Part shown: positions 17,643 through 25,616 of the stretch, piece after piece | How positions within the stretch are numbered: position 1 is the stretch's first letter | Layout of the letters: every line of letters begins with the position of its first letter | Source: Saccharothrix sp. HUAS TT1 | GTDB taxonomy: Bacteria; Actinomycetota; Actinomycetes; Mycobacteriales; Pseudonocardiaceae | NCBI RefSeq assembly: GCF_040744945.1 | Contig: NZ_CP160453.1 | Location: 4,340,001 to 4,404,000, forward strand | Reading direction: 5' to 3' | DNA length: 64,000 bases | Position numbers and translations under genes: made by a program | The notes under the pieces: model-generated | What the model was told of the DNA's origin: nothing | The model's input: only the letters and a program-made list of their open reading frames with translations | The model's database searches: none

Positions 17643-18111
17643 GCACGTCGCGCCTGCGCCACGAGTCGCGCGGCTCGGCCGTGCCCCGCCCGAACAGCCA
17701 CCCGGCCACCGCCAGCACCCCGTTGGCCGCGTCCAACGGTGTGCCGTGCGCCGACTCGACCGTCTCGATCTCGTGCCTGCCGCAGTCCCGGATGGCGTCG
17801 CAGCGCACCGAGATCTCACCCTCCACCTGCCACGGCGGGGGCGGCGCGACCACGTTCCGGTGCGGGTCGCGCGGCAGCGACAGGTGGACGTGGAACGCCA
17901 CCTCGTCCACCTCGGCGAGGGCCGACAATCCCGCGTAGGGCGCGCCCGGCAGGTGGTCGAACACCAGGCCGGTGCCCGGTCTGCCCAGGTGACCGGCCAG
18001 CTGCTCGACCCGCGCCGCGGCCTGCCGCAGCACGTCCAGCACCGGGTCCACGTCCTCCAGGTCCGGGAACACCCACCGGAGGTCGCCCTCCGCCAGCGGA
18101 ATCGCCTCCAC
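17626..18111 (-). CDS. Hypothetical protein
   Basis: I do not recognise this 161-residue protein. It is acidic and soluble with no signal peptide or membrane helix. Notable segments are DLRWVFPDLEDVDPVLDVLR near the start and DEVAFHVHLSLPRDPHRNVV in the middle. I chose the GTG at 18111; GTG at 18129 or TTG at 18135 are alternatives. A TATAGA hexamer on the minus strand (18146-18151) could be its -10 element. It is convergent with the lipid kinase gene and divergent from helY. Confidence 0.6.
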   Translation of the reverse strand: MEAIPLAEGDLRWVFPDLEDVDPVLDVLRQAAARVEQLAGHLGRPGTGLVFDHLPGAPYAGLSALAEVDEVAFHVHLSLPRDPHRNVVAPPPPWQVEGEISVRCDAIRDCGRHEIETVESAHGTPLDAANGVLAVAGWLFGRGTAEPRDSWRRRDVLSRHR

Positions 18112-18208
18112 GCCTGCAGTGTGCCGCACGATCAAGGCCGGTAGTCTCTATAGCTTCAGTGTTGACCGAAGCCAGTCCGTTCCGGTCCGCTGCGGATCTG
18201 AAGCGATT

Positions 18209-18231
18209 TTGTCGGTCCCATGTGACAGCCT
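18209..18231 (+). promoter_or_regulatory. PafBC-type (RecA-NDp-like) promoter candidate of helY
   Basis: TTGTCGGTC, eight bases, then CAGCCT, then six bases to the helY GTG. The known PafBC promoter motif is TTGTCRGTG-N8-TAnnnT. The upstream box matches eight of nine positions, and the -10 box keeps the A and the final T. Confidence 0.45.
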
Positions 18232-18237
18232 GGACAG

Positions 18238-21003
18238 GTGTCAAGCACTTCGCGGTCTCCGGCCGACTCGTACGCGGACTTCCGCCGCCGCGCCTCCCGG
18301 CCCAAGCTGGCCGACTTCCTGGGAGTCATCTCGTTCGACCTCGACCCGTTCCAGCAACGCGCCTGCGAGGCGCTGGAGGACGGGCACGGCGTGCTGGTCT
18401 GCGCCCCCACCGGCGCCGGCAAGACCATCGTCGGCGAGTTCGCCGTGCACCTGGCCCTGTCCGAGGGCAGCAAGTGCTTCTACACCACCCCCATCAAGGC
18501 GCTGTCCAACCAGAAGTACGCCGACCTCGTCGCCCGCTACGGCCCCGAGAAGGTCGGCCTGCTCACCGGCGACACCTCGGTCAACGGCGACGCGCCCATC
18601 GTCGTGATGACCACCGAAGTGCTGCGCAACATGCTGTACGCCGGGTCCTCCACCCTCAAGACCCTCGCCTACGTGGTGATGGACGAGATCCACTACCTGG
18701 CCGACCGGTTCCGCGGCCCGGTGTGGGAGGAGGTCATCCTGCACCTGCCCGAGTCCGTCCGGCTCGTCGGCCTGTCCGCCACCGTCAGCAACGCCGAGGA
18801 GTTCGGCGAGTGGCTGGTCGAGGTGCGCGGCGACACCACCGTCGTCGTGGACGAGCACCGGCCCGTGCCGCTGTGGCAGCACATGATGGCGGGCGGCCGG
18901 ATGATGGACCTCTTCGCCGGCGAAGGGCCCGACGGGCACACCAGGATCAACCCGCAGCTGCTCCGGCACACCGACGACCTGGCCCGCTTCCACGTGCCGT
19001 GGAGCCGCAACCGCAACAACAAGGACCAGCGCGGCAGGCCGCCGCGCGGCTCCGGCTTCAAACCGCCGTCCCGGGTCGACGTCGTGCAGCGGCTCGACGG
19101 CGCCGGGCTGCTGCCCGCCATCGACTTCGTGTTCAGCCGCGCCGGCTGCGACGCCGCCGTCACCCAGTGCGTGCGCGCCGGGCTGCGGCTCAACTCCACC
19201 GACGAGGTCGAGCAGATCCGCGAGGTCATCGACCAGAAGACCAAGGACCTCCCCCAGGGCGACCTGATGGTGCTCGGCTACTGGGAGTGGCGCGAGGCGC
19301 TGGAGCGCGGCATCGCCAGCCACCACGCCGGCCTGCTGCCCGCGTTCAAGGAAACCGTCGAGGAGCTGTTCGTCCGCGGCCTGGTCAAGGTCGTCTTCGC
19401 CACCGAGACGCTGGCGCTGGGCATCAACATGCCCGCCCGCACGGTCGTGCTGGAGAAGCTGGTCAAGTACAACGGCGAAGCGCACGTCGACCTCACCCCC
19501 GGCGAGTACACCCAGCTCACCGGCCGCGCCGGGCGGCGCGGCATCGACGTCGAGGGCCACGCGGTCGTCGTGTGGCAGCCCGGCGTCGACCCCAAGGCCG
19601 TCGGCGGCCTCGCCTCCACCCGCACCTACCCGCTGCGCTCGTCGTTCCGGCCCGGCTACAACATGGCCGTCAACCTGGTCAACCAGCTCGGCGCCGCCGC
19701 CGCCCGGGAGATCCTGGAGCAGTCGTTCGCCCAGTTCCAGGCCGACCGGTCGGTGGTCGGCCTGGCCCGCCGCATCGAGCGCAACCGCGAGGCGCTGACC
19801 GGCTACGCCGACGCCATGACCTGCCACCTCGGCGACTTCGCCGAGTACGCGTCGCTGCGCCGCCGCGTCGCCGACCGGGAGAAGGCGCTGGCGCGGCAGA
19901 ACACCACCGCCAAGCGGGCCGAGGCGGCGGCGTCGCTGGAACGGCTGCGCAAGGGCGACGTGATCGCCGTGCCGTCCGGCCGCCGCTCCGGGCTCGCCGT
20001 CGTCATCGACCCCGGGCTGGAACCGCTCGGCGAGGCGCGCCCGTTCGTCGTGACCGAGGACCGGTGGGCGGGCCGGCTGTCGTCGGCCGACTTCCCGCTG
20101 CCCGTCGAGGTGCTGGGCCGGATGCGGCTGCCCAAGCAGGTCGACACCCGGTCCCCGAAGGCGCGCCGCGACCTCGCCGCGTCCCTGCGCGCCACCGGCA
20201 TCGTCGCGCCCGCGATGCGCAAGCGGCGCTCCACCGCGGACGACGACGCCGAGCTGGCCACGTTGCGGCGCGCGCTGCGGGCCCACCCGTGCCACGGCTG
20301 CGAGAAGCGCGAGGACCACGCCCGCTGGGGCGAGCGGTACCACCGGCTGCTGGCCGAGACCGAGCAGGTCGAGCGCAAGGTCGCCGCCACCACCCACTCG
20401 CTGGCCCGCGAGTTCGACCGCATCCGCGGCCTGCTGCGCGAACGCGGCTACCTGCACGCCGGCGAGAACGGGCCGGGCGAGGAGGTCACCGAGCACGGCA
20501 AGCGGCTGACCAGGCTCTACAGCGAGTCCGACCTGCTGGCCGCCGAGTGCCTGCGGCACGGCGTGTGGCGCGACCTCGACCCGGCCGAGCTGGCCGCCGT
20601 CGTGTCCGCGCTGGTCTACGAGGCCCGCCGGGACGGGCCGCTGGAAGCGCGGCTGCCACCGGGCAAGGTGTCCGACGCGCTCACCGCCACCGCCCGGCTG
20701 TGGGCCGAGCTGGAGGACGACGAGCGCCGGCACCGGCTCGACCGCACCCGCCAGCCCGACCCCGGGTTCGCCTGGGCGGTCTACCGGTGGGCGCGCGGCG
20801 AGTCGCTGGAGAAGGTGCTGTCCGCGGCCGAGGAGAACGGCGCCGAGCTGGGCGCGGGCGACTTCGTCCGGTGGTGCCGGCAGGTGATCGACTTCCTGGA
20901 CCAGATCCGGGACGTCGTCGGCGGCGGCGACCCGGTCGGCGCGTCCGCCCGGAAGGCGGTCGACGCGCTGCGCCGCGGGGTGGTGGCGATGGCCACCGTT
21001 TGA
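18238..21003 (+). CDS. helY: HelY-type DEAD/DEAH superfamily 2 helicase
   Basis: This 921-residue Ski2/Mtr4-like helicase carries Walker A APTGAGKT (residues 56-63), TTPIKALSNQKY (motif Ia), the DEIH box (149-152), LSATVSN (motif III) and YTQLTGRAGRRGID (motif VI), then a long C-terminal DSHCT domain ending near VVAMATV. The family unwinds RNA or DNA with ATP; in mycobacteria HelY sits next to the tat and paf genes as here. The C-terminal part has HPCHGCEKRE, a possible metal-binding Cys/His pair. GTG is the start, with a PafBC-like promoter just upstream. Confidence 0.93.
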   Translation: MSSTSRSPADSYADFRRRASRPKLADFLGVISFDLDPFQQRACEALEDGHGVLVCAPTGAGKTIVGEFAVHLALSEGSKCFYTTPIKALSNQKYADLVARYGPEKVGLLTGDTSVNGDAPIVVMTTEVLRNMLYAGSSTLKTLAYVVMDEIHYLADRFRGPVWEEVILHLPESVRLVGLSATVSNAEEFGEWLVEVRGDTTVVVDEHRPVPLWQHMMAGGRMMDLFAGEGPDGHTRINPQLLRHTDDLARFHVPWSRNRNNKDQRGRPPRGSGFKPPSRVDVVQRLDGAGLLPAIDFVFSRAGCDAAVTQCVRAGLRLNSTDEVEQIREVIDQKTKDLPQGDLMVLGYWEWREALERGIASHHAGLLPAFKETVEELFVRGLVKVVFATETLALGINMPARTVVLEKLVKYNGEAHVDLTPGEYTQLTGRAGRRGIDVEGHAVVVWQPGVDPKAVGGLASTRTYPLRSSFRPGYNMAVNLVNQLGAAAAREILEQSFAQFQADRSVVGLARRIERNREALTGYADAMTCHLGDFAEYASLRRRVADREKALARQNTTAKRAEAAASLERLRKGDVIAVPSGRRSGLAVVIDPGLEPLGEARPFVVTEDRWAGRLSSADFPLPVEVLGRMRLPKQVDTRSPKARRDLAASLRATGIVAPAMRKRRSTADDDAELATLRRALRAHPCHGCEKREDHARWGERYHRLLAETEQVERKVAATTHSLAREFDRIRGLLRERGYLHAGENGPGEEVTEHGKRLTRLYSESDLLAAECLRHGVWRDLDPAELAAVVSALVYEARRDGPLEARLPPGKVSDALTATARLWAELEDDERRHRLDRTRQPDPGFAWAVYRWARGESLEKVLSAAEENGAELGAGDFVRWCRQVIDFLDQIRDVVGGGDPVGASARKAVDALRRGVVAMATV

Positions 21004-21117
21004 CAAAGCTTTGCGGGGCGGGTGGGTCACGCCCGCGCGGCTGTGGTTTGATCGCGCCCGCAAGGCTTGCAAGAGCACTGCCACACCTTTTTCCAGACCG
21101 ACCGTCGGAGGCCGAGC

Positions 21118-21846
21118 ATGACCAGTCCGTACGGATCCGGAGGGAACGACCCGCAACCGCAGTGGGGCCAGCAACAGCAGCCCTACGGTGGTGGGTACCC
21201 CGGCACGCCGTCGGGTGGTTTCCCCGCTCAGCAGCCCAACCCCTACGGGCAGCCGGACCCGTCGCAGCAGCAGCCCAACCCCTACGGCCAGCCGGACCCG
21301 TCGCAGCAGCAGTGGGGGCAGCAGCCCCAGCAGCAGCCGTACACCCAGCAGTACCCGGCGGGCTACGACCCGAACAACCCGCAGTCCAACCCGTACGGCC
21401 AGCCGCAGCAGGGCCAGTACGGGCAGCCGGGTCAGCCGGGGCAGTACGGCCAGCCCGGTCAGTACGGGCAGCAGCCCGGCCAGTACGGGCAGCCGGGGCA
21501 GTACGGGCAGCCGCCGGCGCCGAAGAAGTCCAGCGCTGTGGTGTGGGTGATCGTCGCGATCGTCGTGCTCGTGGTCGCGGCCGTCGGCATCACCGGGTTC
21601 GTGACGCCCGGCTTCTTCAACAAGAAGGTGTTCGACCAGACGGCCGTGCAGAACGGCGTCGTCGGCGTGCTGAAGGACGACTACAAGATCTCCGACGTCG
21701 AGGGCGCCACCTGCCCGGCCGAGCAGGAGGTCAAGCCGAACACGACCTTCGAGTGCACGGTGAAGGTCGGCGGCAAGGACAAGACGGTCAAGATCACGGT
21801 GAAGACCGAGGACGGCGAGTACGAGGTCGGCCAGCCCGCCGGCTGA
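21118..21846 (+). CDS. DUF4333 membrane-anchored protein with PYGQ repeats
   Basis: The first 135 residues of this 242-residue protein are low-complexity, with many Gln/Pro/Tyr/Gly repeats (NPYGQPDPSQQQ, QYGQPGQ). One membrane helix follows (about residues 140-165, VVWVIVAIVVLVVAAVGITG), then an extracytoplasmic DUF4333 domain with VFDQTAVQNGVVGVL, the conserved Cys pair (GATCPAEQ and FECTV) and a C-terminal VGQPAG. Function is unknown. It starts with ATG after GGAGG, 115 bases past helY, and matches the position of Rv2091c in M. tuberculosis. A strong terminator follows. Confidence 0.85.
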   Translation: MTSPYGSGGNDPQPQWGQQQQPYGGGYPGTPSGGFPAQQPNPYGQPDPSQQQPNPYGQPDPSQQQWGQQPQQQPYTQQYPAGYDPNNPQSNPYGQPQQGQYGQPGQPGQYGQPGQYGQQPGQYGQPGQYGQPPAPKKSSAVVWVIVAIVVLVVAAVGITGFVTPGFFNKKVFDQTAVQNGVVGVLKDDYKISDVEGATCPAEQEVKPNTTFECTVKVGGKDKTVKITVKTEDGEYEVGQPAG

Positions 21847-21869
21847 CCCGCTCCGCCCGTTGTGGTGTC

Positions 21870-21902
21870 GAGGCCACTCCCGCGGTGTGCGGGAGTGGCC
21901 TC
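21870..21902 (+). terminator. Terminator hairpin after the DUF4333 gene
   Basis: A perfect 14-bp stem (21870-21883 with 21889-21902) and five-base loop, 23 bases after the stop. Confidence 0.75.
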
Positions 21903-21993
21903 TGCCGTTCGGCGGTGTCGCCGCCCTGTGGCGTCGTTCACCCGACCGTGAAACTCGTTAGCGGTGCGAGCGACCGTCCGGCACCATGCGGTG

Positions 21994-23250
21994 GTGACCG
22001 ACCACGACGTCCGCGCCCTGGACGACTCCCAGTACCGCACCGCCCACAGCCTGTTCCGCGGCACCCTGCACCACGCCCCCGCGCCGGACGACATGTGGAA
22101 GTTCGTGCAGGAGTCGTACGAGCCCGGACGCGCGTTCGGCGCCTTCGCCGACGACGAGCTGGTCGGCACCGTCCAGTCCTTCCCGTCCCGACTGGCCGTG
22201 CCCGGCGGCGCCGTCGTGCCGCACGCCGCCGTCAGCCGCGTCGGCGTGCGCGCCGACTGGACCCGCCGGGGCGTGCTCAGCGCGTTGCAGCGGGTGCAGC
22301 TGCGGGACCTGCGCTCGGCCGGCGACGTCGTCGCCACCCTGCGCGCCTCCGAAACCGCGATCTACGGCCGCTACGGCTACGGCGTGGCCACCCGCTACCG
22401 GTTCCTGCGCCTCGACCGCCGCCGAGCCGTGCCCCGCACCCGCCCCACCGGCCGCGTCCGGCTGGTCGACGGCGAAGCGGGGGAGCGCATCGCGCGCGCG
22501 TTGTTCGAAGAACTGTCACCGCGCCGCGCCGGCACCATCGCCCGCTGGCCCGCCTGGTGGGCCACCACCGTGCGCCGCGTGGCCGTCGAGGAGAACATCA
22601 AGATCGCCGTGCGCTCACCGTCCGACTCCGGCGCACCGTCCGGTTCCAGCGCACCGTCCGGTTCCAGCGCACCGTCCGCCGATGACGGCTACGTGATGTT
22701 CAAGGTGACCCCCGGCGACCACTCCGTCGACGGAAAACCGACCACCCTGACCGTCACCGACCTGTGGGCGCGCACCGCCGAGGCGTGGGTCGACCTGTGG
22801 CTGTTCGTCCTGGGCGTGGACCTGGTGGACGAGATCACCGCCCACGGCCGGCCGCTGGACGAGCCGGTGCAGTGGCTGCTCGGCGACCGGCGGGCGTGCC
22901 GCGTCGTCGACGAGGAGGACGAGGTGTGGCTGCGCCTGCTCGACGTCCCCGCCGCCCTGTCCGCCCGCACCTACCGCACCGGCGAACCCGTGGTGCTCGG
23001 CGTGCGCGACACCTACCTGCCCGAGAACTCGGGCTCCTACCGCATCACCGCGGACGGCGCGACCCGAGTCGACTCCGCACCGGAACTGGTGCTGGACGTC
23101 GACGTCCTAGCCTCCGCCTACCTGGGCGACGTGCCGTTCACGACCCTGGCCGCCACCCGCAGGCTGGACGCAGTCGACCCGACCGCCCCATCCCGCGCCG
23201 ACCAGCTCTTCGCCGTCTCCGAAGTTCCTTGGTGCGGCACCTACTTCTGA
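21994..23250 (+). CDS. Eis-like GNAT N-acetyltransferase
   Basis: This 418-residue protein has the Eis architecture: two GNAT lobes and an SCP2-like C-terminal domain. SRVGVRADWTRRGVLSAL is the acetyl-CoA-binding region. IYGRYGYGVATRY contains the Tyr expected as general acid. The chain ends in Phe, whose free carboxylate is the general base in Eis. Family members acetylate aminoglycosides and other amines. GTG at 21994 is chosen; GTG at 21991 is adjacent. An 18-bp repeat inserts Ser/Gly/Ala/Pro residues near position 210-228, and the last codons are duplicated after the stop. Confidence 0.82.
   Translation: MTDHDVRALDDSQYRTAHSLFRGTLHHAPAPDDMWKFVQESYEPGRAFGAFADDELVGTVQSFPSRLAVPGGAVVPHAAVSRVGVRADWTRRGVLSALQRVQLRDLRSAGDVVATLRASETAIYGRYGYGVATRYRFLRLDRRRAVPRTRPTGRVRLVDGEAGERIARALFEELSPRRAGTIARWPAWWATTVRRVAVEENIKIAVRSPSDSGAPSGSSAPSGSSAPSADDGYVMFKVTPGDHSVDGKPTTLTVTDLWARTAEAWVDLWLFVLGVDLVDEITAHGRPLDEPVQWLLGDRRACRVVDEEDEVWLRLLDVPAALSARTYRTGEPVVLGVRDTYLPENSGSYRITADGATRVDSAPELVLDVDVLASAYLGDVPFTTLAATRRLDAVDPTAPSRADQLFAVSEVPWCGTYF
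22631..22680 (+). repeat. 18-bp tandem repeat inside the Eis-like gene
   Basis: Two perfect 18-bp units (22631-22648 and 22649-22666) and a partial third (22667-22680). They encode (S)APSGS repeats, a likely flexible linker between domains. Confidence 0.8.
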
Positions 23251-23276
23251 AGTTCCTTTGCGGCACCTGCTTCTGA
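23222..23276 (+). repeat. Tandem duplication of the Eis-like gene 3' end
   Basis: Bases 23222-23249, covering the last codons up to the stop, are repeated with one base lost and one substitution at 23250-23276. The second copy sits in the spacer and ends with the same TTCTGA. Confidence 0.8.
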
Positions 23277-23281
23277 TTCCC

Positions 23282-24154
23282 TCACGCCCCCGGCCGAAGC
23301 CGCCCGACCTTCGACAGATCACCGCGCACCAGATCGTCCCGCGACAACACGAAATCCCCATTGGGCAAGAGCCCACCCCACTCACCCCCGACCCCACCCC
23401 ACTCACTCCACTCGCCCCCGCTCCCGCTCCCGCCGACCCGCACCCCGATCACCCGATCCGGCAAGAACTCCCGCAACTTGTGCCGCACCTTGCCCCCGTA
23501 GTCGACCTCGTGCCCCCACCCCACCCCGACCTCGTCCGTGCCGAAGAGCAACCAGTGATCGACCGGCACCAACGCATCCAGGTCGGGCACGTCCCCGGTG
23601 TGGCAGTCCAACGCGGGCAGCACCAACCGATCCGGCTCGGTCGGCCGGTACCACAGCATCAACGGCCTGGCCCACCGCGCCTCCGCGTTGTCGAAGCAGC
23701 ACAACACGATCGCGTGCCCCGGGAACACATCCGCGTAGAACCGGAACAACTCCGCCCCCACCCGGGGCCGCTTGTGCGGCGGCACCTGCTCCAGCGCCTG
23801 CGGGATGCGCGTCGGATCAGAGGCGAGCACCACGGTGTAGATGTCGTGCTCGAACACCTCCACCCCACCGCCCGTCCAGTCCATCGACGCCACCCCACCA
23901 CCAACCGCGACGTGCGCCCGCGCAGCCTCGACCATCCGCCCGAGCACCGCCCCATCCCGCCCCACCGACAGGAAGTTCTCCCGCGTCACCCCGACCGCGG
24001 GCACGTGCAGCACCATCGCGTTGGGCCCAGCCGCCAGGTTCACCGCCTGGTTCTGGTACCCGAGCACTTCGACAGCCCCGTGCAACGGGTGCTCACACCG
24101 GCCGACGTACAAAACCGTGCCGCTGAAGTCTGCCTCGTCAGTGGAAACGCACAC
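23282..24154 (-). CDS. Hypothetical protein with possible N-terminal Cys
   Basis: I do not recognise this 290-residue soluble protein. Starting at GTG 24154 gives a chain opening V-C-V-S-T-D-E-A-D-F, so Met removal would leave Cys at position 1, as in Ntn hydrolases. This is speculation; GTG at 24175 would bury the Cys. The sequence GYQNQAVNLAAGPNAMVLHV follows. The C-terminal region has a Gly/Trp-rich low-complexity insertion (GGSGSGGEWSEWGGVGGEWG) before PNGDFVLSRDD. No signal peptide or membrane helix is seen. It is convergent with the Eis-like gene. Confidence 0.65.
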   Translation of the reverse strand: MCVSTDEADFSGTVLYVGRCEHPLHGAVEVLGYQNQAVNLAAGPNAMVLHVPAVGVTRENFLSVGRDGAVLGRMVEAARAHVAVGGGVASMDWTGGGVEVFEHDIYTVVLASDPTRIPQALEQVPPHKRPRVGAELFRFYADVFPGHAIVLCCFDNAEARWARPLMLWYRPTEPDRLVLPALDCHTGDVPDLDALVPVDHWLLFGTDEVGVGWGHEVDYGGKVRHKLREFLPDRVIGVRVGGSGSGGEWSEWGGVGGEWGGLLPNGDFVLSRDDLVRGDLSKVGRLRPGA

Positions 24155-24249
24155 GCCACGAACCGTAACAACCACCCCGGCCGGCCAACCCCCAGCCGAG
24201 GGCGGCCGTCGCCTGACTCACGCCCTGGACGTCCCAGACCTCGCCGTGC

Positions 24250-25191
24250 TCAACGACGCTCCAACGCGGACACCAGCCTCGGCAGGGAACTGCCGAGGCC
24301 CCAGCGGCGGGTCAGCTCGGCGACGCGGTCCGGGTCGACCGGTGCGGCGGGCACGGGGTCGGGGCGGTCCATGACGATCTCCGCGTCGGTCGCCACGTTG
24401 ACCACGGTCGGTGCGACGGCGAGGTAGTCCTGCGCGTTGAGCAGGGCGGTGCGGGCGCGAGTGGTGAGCTTGCGGTCGCGGCCGTCGTGCACGGCGGCGA
24501 GGACGGCGTCCAGGGAGCCGAACTCGGTGATCAACTTCGCCGCCGTCTTCTCGCCGATGCCGGCCACGCCGGGCAGGCCGTCCGACGGGTCGCCGCGCAG
24601 CACGGCCATCCCGGCGTACGCGCGCCCGGCGTCCTGCACCGGCAGCGCGTACTTGGCGGCCAGTTCTTCGGGGCCGAGCAGTTCGGCCTTGGCCCAGCCG
24701 CGGCCGAGGTAGAGGACGCGCACGGGGGTCGGGTCTTCGCGCACGACCTGGAACAGGTCGCGGTCACCGGTGATCACCTCGACGGGGTCGGCGGTCTCGC
24801 GGGCGGCGAGGGTGCCGATGACGTCGTCGGCCTCGTAGCCGGCGGCCTCGGCGGTCGCGATGCCGACTGCGTCGAGCACGTCGAGGATGATCGGGACCTG
24901 CGGGGTGAGGGTGTCGGGGACTTCCTCCTCACCGTCGGCTGCGCCCTCGGCGACGCGGTGCGCCTTGTAGGACGGCAGGGCGGCGACGCGGAACTCCGGG
25001 CGCCAGTCGGCGTCGAGGCACGCGACCAGGCGGCTCGCCTTCCGCTCGGTGATGACCTTGGCGATCGTGTCGACGAAGCCGCGCACCGCGTTCACCGGTG
25101 TGCCGTCCGGGGCGGTCATCGACTCGGGCAGTGCGTAGAACGCCCGGAAGTACAGGCTGGCGGCGTCCATCAGGACCAGCGGATTGCTCAC
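24250..25191 (-). CDS. 5'-3' exonuclease (FEN-like, DNA polymerase I N-domain type)
   Basis: This 313-residue protein matches the stand-alone 5'-3' exonuclease domain. PLVLMDAASLYFRAFYALPE opens with the metal-binding Asp. Further acidic clusters are ACLDADWRPEFR, AAGYEADDVIGTLA and VITGDRDLFQVV, with GLPGVAGIGEKTAAKLI as the helix-hairpin-helix DNA-binding motif. The family removes 5' flaps and RNA primers. Start: GTG at 25191 puts the conserved strand at residue 4; ATG at 25221 is an alternative. In M. tuberculosis the equivalent gene (Rv2090) also lies beside pepE. Confidence 0.9.
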   Translation of the reverse strand: MSNPLVLMDAASLYFRAFYALPESMTAPDGTPVNAVRGFVDTIAKVITERKASRLVACLDADWRPEFRVAALPSYKAHRVAEGAADGEEEVPDTLTPQVPIILDVLDAVGIATAEAAGYEADDVIGTLAARETADPVEVITGDRDLFQVVREDPTPVRVLYLGRGWAKAELLGPEELAAKYALPVQDAGRAYAGMAVLRGDPSDGLPGVAGIGEKTAAKLITEFGSLDAVLAAVHDGRDRKLTTRARTALLNAQDYLAVAPTVVNVATDAEIVMDRPDPVPAAPVDPDRVAELTRRWGLGSSLPRLVSALERR

Positions 25192-25221
25192 CTGGGACAG
25201 CTTGCCAGAGATCACTGACAT

Positions 25222-25616
25222 CCCGGGGTGCTCGTCCGCTGACTGTGGATAACTCGGATTTGGGAGGAGGAGTGCGGTGGCAAGAGGGTGGAAGGCAAGG
25301 GGGCGGAGGGGGGGAGGTAGCGGAGGGGGAGCGGAGGGGGAGGGAGATGCGGGGGAGATGCGGGGGGAGGGGGGAGCGGGGGAGGAGGGGGAGGGGTGTG
25401 GGGGTGGTTGCGGCGGGCCTCGTTGTTTTAACCGACGTTTGAGGGTGGTGGTAACAGTGTTTCTGATGGGTGGGATTGGAGTAGTTCACTCGGTTGGGGA
25501 GTGGCGGTTCATGGTGAGCTGGGGAAATGCGGTGAGCGTGTCACTCGGTGGGGACGCGTGATCTGTTGGAGCGGCGTGTGGCGTGGGACGGGGTGGGCAC
25601 GACTAGGCTTCTTCCC
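25222..25616. other. Divergent intergenic region with G-rich polypurine tract
   Basis: No gene is supported in these 395 bases. From about 25255 to 25415 the plus strand is almost all purine, with more than ten runs of four or more G, giving many possible G-quadruplexes. After 25420 the composition becomes AT-richer (GTTGTTTTAACC), a likely promoter area. A candidate -10 for pepE lies at 25604-25609. Confidence 0.7.
25604..25609 (+). promoter_or_regulatory. Candidate -10 of pepE (TAGGCT), leaderless layout
   Basis: TAGGCT ends seven bases before the ATG at 25617, with no ribosome binding site. Confidence 0.4.

Noticed and set aside
22764..23276. A shorter overlapping frame ending in the duplicated gene tail
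   Set aside because: It is a +1 shadow of the Eis-like gene; only its end uses the duplicated bases.
25277..25561. Protein from the Gly-rich open frame in the polypurine tract
   Set aside because: Low-complexity Gly/Glu/Arg translation is a by-product of the G-rich DNA; no ribosome binding site or family match.
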